Translations under genes and position numbers: made by a program
The notes under the pieces: generated by a model
The model's input: only the letters and a program-made list of their open reading frames with translations
Told to the model about the DNA's origin: nothing
Databases searched by the model: none
Part shown: positions 54,098-64,000 of the stretch, one piece after another
How positions within the stretch are numbered: position 1 is the first letter of the stretch
Layout: every line of letters starts with the position of its first letter
From: Medicago truncatula
Lineage: Eukaryota; Streptophyta; Magnoliopsida; Fabales; Fabaceae
Length of the DNA: 64,000 bases
Assembly (NCBI RefSeq): GCF_003473485.1
Contig: NC_053047.1
Coordinates: 36,566,972 to 36,630,971, forward strand
Reading direction: 5' to 3'

Positions 54098-57000
54098 TCA
54101 ATACCGTCGCCTCGACAGGAAAAACTCATAATCTGGATGTCTGTTTGTGCAGGTTTGGTTCCCCTTGTTGACATCAGCTCTTGCCATAAGAGATGCTGTT
54201 TCTTCAAGTGTCCTCAAACGCTCTTGAAGAAAAACTGAGGGATTTATGCCTAGCATTTCTGTTCTCCGTGTAGATTGATTCAGCTGAAACCAGCATTCAC
54301 CCTGTTCATAACATAAACCTTATCATATAAATGCTTGTGTATAAACTATTTCTATAACAGAAGATAAAATAAAGTCAAATTGTTTTATATAATAAGTTTT
54401 AGGTTGTTTTCATGAGCTATCTTGGAGATTGTATGGAAATATAAGTTGAAAACAGCTTATGGACATATCATCAACTGTTTCCACTAGCTTTCTCAAATAA
54501 CCTCACAAGTGCTTATCTCAACAGATAAAGTCAAATAAGTCAATCCAAACAGACCCTAAATCAATTTTACAGTGATATCCAATGAAAACTAATTATTTTT
54601 CCACTTTATTTCATTAATTTTAAGATTCAGTTACAAGAATATCCTGTATCCCAAAATAGTTGATTCTTATTGGATGCATATTTAAACTAATGTGCATCTA
54701 CTTTGAACTCATAACAGAATATCCTATATCCCTCAAGCACACAGTAGCCTCTAAATAAACATTGATCTAGAAAGCCAAGATGTGAGAAAGAAGTTGAAGC
54801 AACAAAACACATACCTGTGCATTGTAGCTTTGAAGGCCTACAGCTGGAGAAACTACACAAGAATCCAGAGTTGGCGAATCAGAATTTGAACTTCTACAAA
54901 CCAAATGCCCAAGTGAATGGTAAGTCAGAAAAGATGCGCGAAAGTTGCCATCTGGTATACGGTAAATAGGATACCATGCAACCGAGTACCTGCAAATCAG
55001 GTGGTCATAAAATTGCTATCATTTCAACTTTAACTTGAAATTAAGACTATGATAATAATTGCTTCTGATATTAAGACATAAAATGTACTTTTTTTTCTTT
55101 CAAAAGTGAAATATAATTCAAATGATCATTTACCAAGATCTAGGATGAAGATCCCGCAGGTTTATAGATTCCAGTTTAGTTGCGTCCCCATAAGTTTTCG
55201 ACTGGATTTGTACATCGCCTCTAACTAGCTCTTGTATCCTGTGTGAAGATGAAATTCAAATCATAAGTACCTGCTGACTGATTTTAAAACAGGTTATTCT
55301 GATTCACACACTTATTTTTTTGCAGTTTCATTAACTAGCTTATGAAAGTAATAAATTTTTTTCGAATCATTCGGGAGAACCGGTGTTTGAATCATGGCCA
55401 ATCTCCGGATGACCGGGGGCCCCTTCTCCTGAGAACAGGAGGGTTAAGACCAACAATAAGTAACACAATTTCTAAGAAAAAGGAACAAGGTATGAATATC
55501 ATATATAACATGTCACACAAAAGATAAAATGGAAAGCATTAAAAATTTGAAGATTTCTATCAATTAAAATCAGTCTACTCAGTTATGAACAGATGAAATG
55601 GAAAGCATTAAAAATTTGAAGATTTGCATATTGAAAACACTACATTTGATATAAAAGTGATGAACAATCTTACCTTTCATATAGAGGTCGCCTTTGTTGA
55701 GGTTGTTCGCATTCAAAATATTCGAAAAGAAGTTCTGAATCACCAGAACAGGTTGAGTCAGTAGATGGATTAGAGGCATTACTAAAACGACCTATAAACG
55801 AGTCTTCTGAATTGTCGATCATTTCACAAGCCTCTGAAACCTTACAATTCAGAAAGCTGACACTGTTGTTCACACATCGACTTTCACGGTTCTTAAACAG
55901 CTGAACTGCTGATAAAGAAGGGACAAAATAGGCACGGAACGGAAAATGACCAACACCACCTAATGTCTTCGGATCTTCATAATCCCAAGCCCTTATCTCT
56001 AATCCATAGCTCCCATGTTTCTCATACCACTCCCACAAGCATCCCAAAGATACTTCAGGTATCTCATGTCTGCACAGTGGGACACCAATCAAATGGTTTT
56101 TTGCACAGGTGAAACAACCAAGTGAATCGGGTGATCGACAAATAACAGGACTACAAAAATGAAGTAGTTTTTCAAATTCTGCAACAGGGGCACCAGTCAC
56201 CTTGTGTACTACATCACAAGCTAATTGAACTCGGCAGGCGTCATTCACCGCTTGAGCTATTCTGTAGGAATCATTTTCTAACAAACATTGACTCTCACAT
56301 TCATAAATTATGTGATTATCTACTTGATGTTTGTCCATACGCTCGGTCAATGAACCTGCAATCTCCTCACCTAGTTTATGATTTTCACCCTCGATTCGAC
56401 CAATGGATGTAGTTCTTGTATCTGGTGAAGAATCCTGATTTTGAGAAAGAGAATCTGATTTTGGTTCCAGTCCGTTTTCCATGTCAATAATTTTACTAGT
56501 TGGTTCATCAGAATATTGTGATGATGAACTATTAGACTCAGATTTTGCCATTCCAGCATCTTTTTTCCCAACTGGTATCCATTTCCATAGGGCTGTAGAG
56601 CCAGAACTGTGGTTTTGTCCATTGTAATCTGCAGAAGAAACTTCTTTCACTGTTTGACCAACTTGATTGTCTAAAAGTTTACAAGAAACTTGAGATTGCT
56701 CATCAGAACAAGAAACTTGAGATTGAATGTCTATACTTCCATTCTCTGTTTCTTGTGAACTTTTCAGGATATCGGACTCATCCGCATGAAATTTTTCGCT
56801 GTGAGCTATCTCAGATGTTTCCTGTTCAGCTCCATTGGTCTGAATCTCCATTACCAATCCTTGTTGATTATTTTCCTGAGATGAGATAGTTGAAGAATCA
56901 TTCTGTTGAATACTAACCTTCAAGTTATCATTTAACACAGTCCTGTTAAAATTGGAACCCTTCCTAGAATAGTTGCAGGCTCCTTTTCTTGGAACTGAAT

Positions 57001-60000
57001 CCGTTTTACCTTTTGATTTTCGACTGACTTTATTTTTCACATTTTTTTTATCCTCTGGTCCTGAAACAGCATTGGCACCAACAGAATTATTACAATTTTT
57101 TATGGCTGAAGGATCATCCTTTTCGGTAGCGGAAACGGATTGTGACAAAGTTGTGTTTACTTTCTTCAGATCACCACCACCACATTCACTCGAATTGTTC
57201 TTCTGAACCTTTTGCCAGACAGAATGACTGTTTTCCTTCCCTGTTCGACCAACACCCGAAAATTTGTTGAAACTAGAACTCTTCGACATATTTATCTTTT
57301 GCTGAACTCTCTTATCATTGACAATGCAATTTTGACCACTGTTCCGCGTTTCCTCGTTATGTTCATAGTTATTGCGAGAACCTGATGTTAAGCCTTGACA
57401 AAGAAAATACTCATCTCCTGAATTTGAAGTGACTCCAGAACTTGCTTTGTTGAACGATTTTCCTATATGACCATCATTGACACTTTCATCACTTTTCGAT
57501 CCAATGGAAACTGAATCCAACACCAAAGAGTCTTGTATATCATTAAAACTGCATAGCTCAACGTGTTGAATATCCTTTGTTTCTCTATCATGAAGCTGAT
57601 TCATTGATTCATCTTTTGACATCACTGCCTCATCGATACAAGAGTCGCGGCATTTCAGTGCATCCACAACATTGCTTTTGTCATTCATCTCATTCCTTTC
57701 ACAATCAATTTTCATTAACCTATCGTCGGAAGATGAAAAATCCGGTGCAGTCGCATCCACATCATTGCTGCTGCAGGTTTCAGAAGCCAAACTTACACAG
57801 CCATATTCCTCGGTACGAAGTTCTCTTTCACTAGATCCGCTTTCACTTGACTGCTTCTTCATTTGTTTAGCTTTCTTTCTTGCCCTTCTTCTCGAGTTTT
57901 TCTGCAGAGACTTATCCTCCTTGGTGTTACTCATGCAATTATCAGACGAAATACCGGCGACAGAACTTTGAGGGGACAAGCTAGGGCTACTATTAACTAC
58001 CGAACTTCCTGCACAAGAATTCACAGGAAGTTCATTCAGCTTACAAGCTTTGTTAGCTACTTTGTTTTGACATCTACGACGAACATTTGAACCAGTAAAA
58101 CTTCTTCTTTCATATGATTTAGCTGAATAAGCACTCGGAGGGACCTGTCCTCTAGGTCCCTTACATTGATCAATCTTCGGTCTATTAACAGTTGTTGGAG
58201 GGAAAAGAAGTTGCAGACCATCCATACTTATGCTGCCAGAAGCTAGGTTAACGTGATTGAGACACTGCACTGGAACGGCAAGAATTCTCCAGGTTCCATC
58301 AGGCTCAAAACTAAGGAAGGTAAGGATGGCAAGCCTGATAAATAATTAACAGAACTTAAGCATAGTGACTACAAAGTTTCAAATTTCTTCTGAACACAAG
58401 AAAAAATAAACAAAGAAAGTACTTTTGAAAAATCGGGTCAGTGTAAGCATTAAGAAGCTTGAACGTAATGCAAAGAAAGACTAAAGCACTGCTTGGAAGT
58501 TTTTGCATGGATAAAACATGTGAAACAAGTCTCTACGGCACAATATCATCAGTTAAAATAAATAAATTAGTTAATGTTAGAAAAATGACAACGAAGATAG
58601 CAAGAAGAATAGGCATGGGAGTTTTTACGTAGATACATAACCTGTTTGGATTGGCTTGTTGGAGCTTATCTACTGGCAAAAACAATTGCGAGATTGTTTG
58701 AGAGCTTTGTGAGAAAACAGCTTACGCCATGTTAGTTTATTAGCTGTTTTCTGCTCATTACCATAAGCTCGCCACAATATCTTATGAAAACAGTTTATAG
58801 CTTATATGAAAACAATTTGACTTTATTTTATCTTTTGCTATAGAAATAGCTTATACATAAGCATTTCTATGATAAGAACTTGTGTTGTAAGTGCTTAATT
58901 AAGCTGTTATCCAAACAAGGTCATAGAATAAAGTGTGCAATGTAAAATACACTATGAGCTTTTGGCTAGCCTAAAAGTTATTCTATAATGAGTTGCAGAA
59001 TTCTAAGAAATGTAATTAGAAGTCTAGGTGTGCATGTTCTGTCATTAGAGACAACAATTTCGATAACACATGCTAATGACATAACTATATAACTATAAGA
59101 ACGAAAAGAACATGAATGAAATGATAAAGTAACAAAAAAATTTACCTACTATCAGAGTTGATCGTTGAAACAGAAGATCCTTGTTCAGAGTGCTGAATAA
59201 AATAATTATATGAAGAAAAAAAAGAGAGATAAGGACTAACTTCTTAGCCAAAATCGATCAAATAATTAAGAGAAAAAATAGGACAGTAATTTACTTTTGC
59301 GAGGTCCAAAGTTGTAACTTTGTTGTGTTCCTGATTTGTCGTTGATTTGGAATTCTTTCCTGCTTCTGAAACTTTTGGACTATCTTTACCTTTTGACTGA
59401 GGGGCACAACGCATCTTCCTTGCCTGTCAGAACCATTGGCCAAAAAATAAAAAAGGAAAAAAAATAAGAAAAAGAAACGGCACTTTTCAAGACAAGGATG
59501 AGCAAGATAGTAATATAGAGAATTGACATTCAAATATTTTCACTGTTTTCACAATTAACTTGCATGGATTCTCAGTGATCTAAACTCGTCTATAAATCAA
59601 TAAGTTATAAGCAGATCATGCTCACTTGTAAAACTTGCAACCTAAAATCAGAACAAGCATAGAAAAATCGTAGGCTTCTTTACTTTCTTATTTGTTCATC
59701 GTCGTTTCTTTTCATAGTTCTAAATGATGACATTTACCAAACAAGCATAGAACAATTTAACAACATAGTCCAAATGGTATAGATTCCAAACAATACAAAC
59801 AACCTACACAGATAAGAATTAACATTCTTAAGCCAATTTTAATCAAAAGTACCTTGAATTCGCAATCTTTGAAGGCAATGTTTTTAATTTTAACATAATA
59901 AATGGCAACTAAACCCAACAAATTTCAATCTCTTCGAAATTCTCAGCCAAAAACATCCTAACACATTTTATCAAACATTAAAGACACGACGAAGCCTTTA

Positions 60001-61422
60001 CCAAACACGGATGATCGAGATACTGTTTTAATCAACTTGCACAGATTCTCAATGAACTAAAGTCATCTATAGATTGGTAAGTTATAAGCAGATAATGCTC
60101 ACTTATAAAACTTGCATGCTAAAATCAGAACAAGAGGAAAAAACACCTAAACATTACAGAAAGAAGCACTCAAAAAACCGTAAGCTTCTTTACTTTCGTA
60201 TTTTATAATCGACTTTTCTCTCCATAGTTCTAAAAGATGACATTTACCAAACAACAAGCATAGAACAATTTAACACCATAATCCAACACAGATAAGAACT
60301 AACTTTCTTATGACAATTTTATTGAAAAATTTCAGGTCCCTAATCAGCACAATACCTTGGATTCGCAAAATTTGAAGGCACCTTTTTAATTCTAACATAA
60401 TAAAATGGCAACTAAACCCAACAAATTTAAATCTATTTCTTCTCAATTCTCAGCCAAAACAATGCTAGCACATTTCATCGAACATTAAAGACACGACGAA
60501 GCCTTTGTTCGACCAAGTTGCAAATAACACATACCCTCCGCAATTCTTGGTTTTCATGAACAAATAAAGTTTATAGAGCGAAACTATGCAATCAAGAATA
60601 AAGAATGCAACTCCAAACACACAATAGAACAGTGCAGGAAAGGAGAAACCTCAACTTGGGTTTCTCCATGATCAAAATCAGGAAAAGATTAAATTATCCA
60701 CAAATGAAAGTTGTTCCTCGAATTTAACCAAAACCTCACTAAGCCTTGGATAAATTTAAACAAAACCTCTCTTAATTAACATAAATTACATCAAAAAGAA
60801 AAATGAAACTTGAAATAATGACTTATATAAACCATTAGTACAAAATCTAGAAGCAAAATTTTACTAAACCACAAATCATAATCTTAAAATATCTAAAAGA
60901 AAGAGCACCGTATCCTTAGCCATACAAATCTCCTTAGATTTAGGTTCATGTTACAGATTACAGCTAAATTAACCAAAGATTTTCCTATTTTTAAATTTCA
61001 TCCACCTCATAAACAAGATCATTATCCACACACATGAACAAAAAAAAACACTAACATTTTTTAATATTAATAATAATCATAAATAAACAACTAAAAAGAA
61101 TGGAACAAAAAAATAATAATCATCTTTCAAAAAAAATTAACCATAACCCATTATTCATAAACCAAACTTTTCATGCAATCAAATATCAGAAAACATAAAA
61201 AACACAAAAAAAAAACTCAAATGGGTCATGATCATGATAATAATAAATAAAAAAATACTGAAAAAATAATCATAGCCCATTATTCAAAAACCAAACTTTT
61301 CAAACAATCAAATATCAGAAAACATAAAAAACACTAAAAACTCAAATGGGTCATTATCAAAACAAAAAAATTCAAAAAAAAAAAAAAAGATCAAAATTGA
61401 AGAGTGTAAAGAAACAAACCAT
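54098..61422 (-). CDS. DUF789 family protein, large plant nuclear-type protein
   Basis: Function is not established. Seven exons join in frame to 1107 aa: 61422-61420 (coding part of exon 1), 59423-59295, 59192-59146, 58334-55674, 55238-55134, 54989-54815, 54301-54098. The ATG is the last three bases of exon 1; upstream in that frame there is a stop and no other ATG. The N-terminus (MARKMRCAPQSKGKDSPKVS) is basic. Residues 60-85 form FLSFEPDGTWRILAVPVQCL. A basic cluster, SRRRARKKAKQMKKQ (about 207-221), is a likely nuclear signal. Residues 220-650 are Ser/Asn-rich and probably disordered. The DUF789 region follows: GCLWEWYEKHGSYGLEIRAW, FRAYFVPSLSAVQLFKN, SELLFEYFE and SWYSVAWYPIYRIPDGNFRA with FLTYHSLGH. 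It ends FFLSRRRY. Exon 4 (2661 bp) carries most of the protein. Confidence 0.92.
54318..54560. mobile_element. MITE of the 'caatccaaacaggcc' family, DUF789 gene intron 6
   Basis: The sequence ataaatgcttgtgtataaac, tatttctataacagaagata and aagtcaatccaaacagaccc matches the elements at 33893-34060 and 58641-58920. It is non-coding. Confidence 0.55.
55325..55470 (+). mobile_element. Possible SINE-like relic in intron 4 of the DUF789 gene
   Basis: The stretch has tgtttgaatcatggccaatc in a B-box-like context and a GC-rich patch (gatgaccgggggccccttct) followed by gaacaggagggttaagacc. A related phrase, aaaacaggaggattaag, lies near 34384 in the YSL intron. The A box is not clear. Confidence 0.35.
58641..58920. 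mobile_element. MITE with cctgtttggattg ends, DUF789 gene intron 3
   Basis: The left end cctgtttggattggcttgtt and right end gctgttatccaaacaagg are inverted with mismatches. The body has cttatacataagcatttcta, shared with two other copies in the window. The flanks are taa and tca, near a 3-bp TWA target duplication, so it is probably PIF/Harbinger-like. Confidence 0.65.
59550..60510. repeat. Tandem duplication of ~0.5 kb in intron 1 of the DUF789 gene
   Basis: Copy 1 (about 59553-60000) and copy 2 (about 60032-60508) share aagttataagcagatcatgc, aaaatcagaacaag, tagaacaatttaacaacata, atggcaactaaacccaacaa and acattaaagacacgacgaag. The offset is 479 bp at the left and 507 bp at the right because of small insertions. 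Divergence is moderate. Confidence 0.85.
61140..61362. repeat. Tandem duplication of ~125 bp in intron 1 of the DUF789 gene
   Basis: The block cataacccattattcataaa, ccaaacttttcatgcaatca, aatatcagaaaacataaaaa and actcaaatgggtcatgatca recurs about 125 bp later with few changes (cccattattcaaaaaccaaa, then ctcaaatgggtcattatc). Confidence 0.85.
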
Positions 61423-63045
61423 GAGAGAATTTCCAAAGGGGATTGAGTTGTTCTTCCAAGCCTGGATGGCTTTCTTCTTTCTGACGAAATCACCCGTTGT
61501 GATTTCTGAGATTGATTGAATTTTTTTTGCTTTGTGTGTTGTTTGGTTTTATTGTATTTTTTGGGTGAAAGAATCAAAGAAAGTGAGTTAGTGAAATTGC
61601 TACAAGTAAGTTGTTGAGTGGCCACAAGACACTATGAAAGTGAAAATGGACAAACAAGGAAAAGGGAAGAAAAAGGAAAACGTTTTGAATTTGTGGAAAA
61701 TGATTTTGACTACAATTTACATTATAAATGTGTGACTCAATACAATTAATCTTTTAATCTATATATATATATTTTTATTATATTATATATTTTTATTTTA
61801 GTTTCTAGAAAATGTTGTTTAATAAAGATAATGACATTTGACTTGAGGTGTAGAGACGTTAAATGTTTGTTTGATATCACGGTAGGTATGTCAACATTAA
61901 ATTGATCCACCGTAATTTTACAGAAGTTACAATATAATATGTATGTCAGAATCATGGTGCGTCAACATGATTCTGACGTACACACCATGATATCAAACAT
62001 ATGTTATACGTATATTTTGTTATGTCGTGACAATAAGTGATTTAAAATTTATTTTCTCTAAAAGTGGATTGAAGATAAAGTGATTTGTGTTTGAATATAT
62101 TTATGCAAAAAAGTTCAACCGTAATTTTGAATGTAGAAATTAATTATAGAATCAAAAGATACAAATCATATCTTACTATAATCGATTCTAAAAGCAAAAC
62201 CAATTATTCACCAAAGCATGCTAACATGTCAAGATCAATTATACATCTTTAGAATCAATTTTTGCTCATGCGAAAGTGAAATCAAACATAAATTAAACGT
62301 TAATACATCTCTTAGCTTTCTTAACTGACATTCAAACTTTAGTTTGTCGTATTGTATAAATTTAACCTCTTCGACTACGCTCAATAATTATTGAACTTTG
62401 ATTTTTATTTGCTTTTTACATATTATTGAATATAATGTACTAATTTTTATAATAAAATATTTGCCATATTCGTTTTTTATAATCCATTTGGGTTGGTTTA
62501 GTGGTGTTTGTTTGAGACTTTAGAGTGTGCTCCTCTCAAGGTCTCAAATTTGATTATATATGGTGTCAATTTTGATAGGCTAGTCAATATAGAGATTTGA
62601 CATTGCTATAGATAGAGCCCATCCAAGCGAATGGTCGAATTGGACCTCTAAAATTAATCGGTCGGTAAGCTAGATATCTAGTTTTCAAAACGTATTTATA
62701 CTTAAAAAAAAACTATTGAATGGTTGCTTAAGTGCAACATATGCAATAAACTTTTGCCAAAACATTTGATATGTTGAGATATAATTTTATCTCATACTAC
62801 TCTTCTATGCATTTTGTGTATTAGAGTTTCATTGTTAGGAACTTTGAAAAAAGAAATGAATGCATTGTAATTTTTTGTATGATAAAATAACTTTATTGTT
62901 TGAGATACTTCATTAATAAAATCATTAAAATGGAGTGCATTTGATTCTCAAAATAATAAGTATTGGATAAAACAGGACTCTCTCCGGTCACATTTATATG
63001 CAAAAAAAAAAAAAATTAGGTTCATTCAATACCTAATGTATTCGG
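61423..63045. other. Upstream region of the DUF789 gene and intergenic sequence
   Basis: The 5' UTR of the DUF789 gene lies just above 61422. Further out are AT-rich sequence, a possible MITE relic (about 62130-62300) and a SINE-like relic (62489-62700). No gene is seen. Confidence 0.45.
62489..62700 (+). mobile_element. SINE-like relic
   Basis: It starts gggttggtttagtggtgttt (A-box type). The phrase ctcaaggtctcaaatttgat follows about 45 bp later in the B-box place. The length of about 200 bp and position of the boxes suit a tRNA-derived SINE. Confidence 0.5.
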
Positions 63046-63073
63046 TCTATATATATATATATATATAGAAAGA

Positions 63074-64000
63074 ACCAAATTGTGTAGTCAAAGAAAAAAC
63101 GAAAGAACAATTTCTATTCAGAAAAAAGAAAATTTTGGTTGTTTTCGTAGCAAATATTTATGACAAAAACGAAAATTGTGATTGGCTCATTGGTTTTACC
63201 GTCTAGAACACATGAAAGAAACACAAAATAAAGTATTGACGAGTATCGTTGAGCATGCAACACACGTAATGGACATGGATAAAATTGTTAACAAATATAT
63301 AATTTAAGCATGACACTTAACATGAGAACAATGTGATAATTGATTTATTTTGCTAAGCAGTATCATTATTGATAAATAACAAAGAACCGATTTTTTTAGA
63401 GGAAGAAATAACCAAATTGTGTAGTCAAACAAACAACGAAAGAACAATTTCTATTCAGAAAAAAGAAAAATTTGGTTGTTTTCGTAACAATTATTTATGA
63501 CAAAAACGAAAATTGTGATTGGCTCATTGGTTTTACCGTCTAGAACACATGAAAGAAACACAAAATAAAGTATTGACGAGTTTCGTTGAGCATGCAACAC
63601 ACGTAATGGACATGGATAAAATTGTTAACAAATATATAATTTAAGCATGACACTTAACATGAGAACAATGTGATAATTGATTTATTTTGCTAAGTAATAT
63701 CATTATTGATAAATAACAAAGAACCGATTTTTTTAGAGGAAGAAAGAACCAAAGTAGTCAAACAAAAAAAGAAAGAACAATTTCTATTCAGAAAAAAGAA
63801 AAATTTGGTTGTTTTCGTAACAAATATTTATGACAAAAAATAAAATTAATATTGGCTAATTGATTTTACCGACTTGAAACACATGAAAGAAACACAAAAT
63901 AAAGTATTGACGAGCGTCGTCGAGCATGCAACACATGTGATGGACAAGGTTAAATTTATTAACAAATAAATAATTTAAATGTGACACTTAAGTGGGACCA
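63074..64000 (+). repeat. Tandem repeat, 337-bp unit, about 2.75 copies
   Basis: Units start accaaattgtgtagtcaaa at 63074 and 63411, and accaaagtagtcaaaca at 63748. Both spacings are exactly 337 bp. The first two copies are almost identical; the third is more diverged and is cut by the window end. Each unit carries ggttgttttcgta, gtgattggctcattggtttt, gagcatgcaacacacgtaat and aagcatgacacttaacatga. No coding sequence is seen. Confidence 0.92.

Overview
The window is plant nuclear DNA. It is AT-rich, its genes are split by many GT-AG introns, and it is full of small transposon relics. The proteins and the repeat families (including the GTTAAC-palindrome elements and the CGCCAGGCGA-type repeat) point to a papilionoid legume, most likely Medicago or a close relative. 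This species call is inference from recalled families; no database search was run.

Six protein-coding genes look intact and could be rebuilt exon by exon with the reading frame preserved. In order they are: mitochondrial succinyl-CoA ligase alpha subunit (712-5386, minus, 6 exons, 323 aa); the plastid-division protein CDP1/PARC6 (6599-13264, minus, 12 exons, 810 aa); an intronless SAUR auxin-response gene (17961-18263, plus, 100 aa); RHL1, a topoisomerase VI accessory protein needed for endoreduplication (19672-28139, plus, 12 exons, 435 aa); a YSL-type (YSL5/7/8 group) oligopeptide/metal-chelate transporter (29524-35096, minus, 6 exons, 712 aa); and a 1107-aa DUF789 protein (54098-61422, minus, 7 exons) whose start codon is the last three bases of exon 1. 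They are unrelated housekeeping, organelle and developmental genes with no operon-like logic.

From 35 to 54 kb the window is gene-poor. It holds a pectate lyase pseudogene with three frame lesions (46226-47783), a nuclear insertion of chloroplast psbD-psbC DNA (48552-49328), a solo LTR with a 5-bp target duplication nested in an older copia-like LTR (37432-39654), a Mutator-type element with a 9-bp target duplication (45032-45902), a Stowaway MITE, SINE-like relics and microsatellites. A 337-bp tandem repeat runs off the right edge.

The most unusual material is a family of elements built around the palindrome GGCAGTTAACTGCC. Two long copies lie in opposite orientations (15111-16858 and 51183-52962). 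They share terminal inverted repeats, palindrome clusters at both ends and in the intron, and a two-exon reading frame for a protein I do not recognise; the two copies are broken at different places. Two short non-coding relatives are at 14241-14460 and 36802-36939. A second dispersed repeat, rich in GACAC/GTGTC, sits in introns of four of the six genes.
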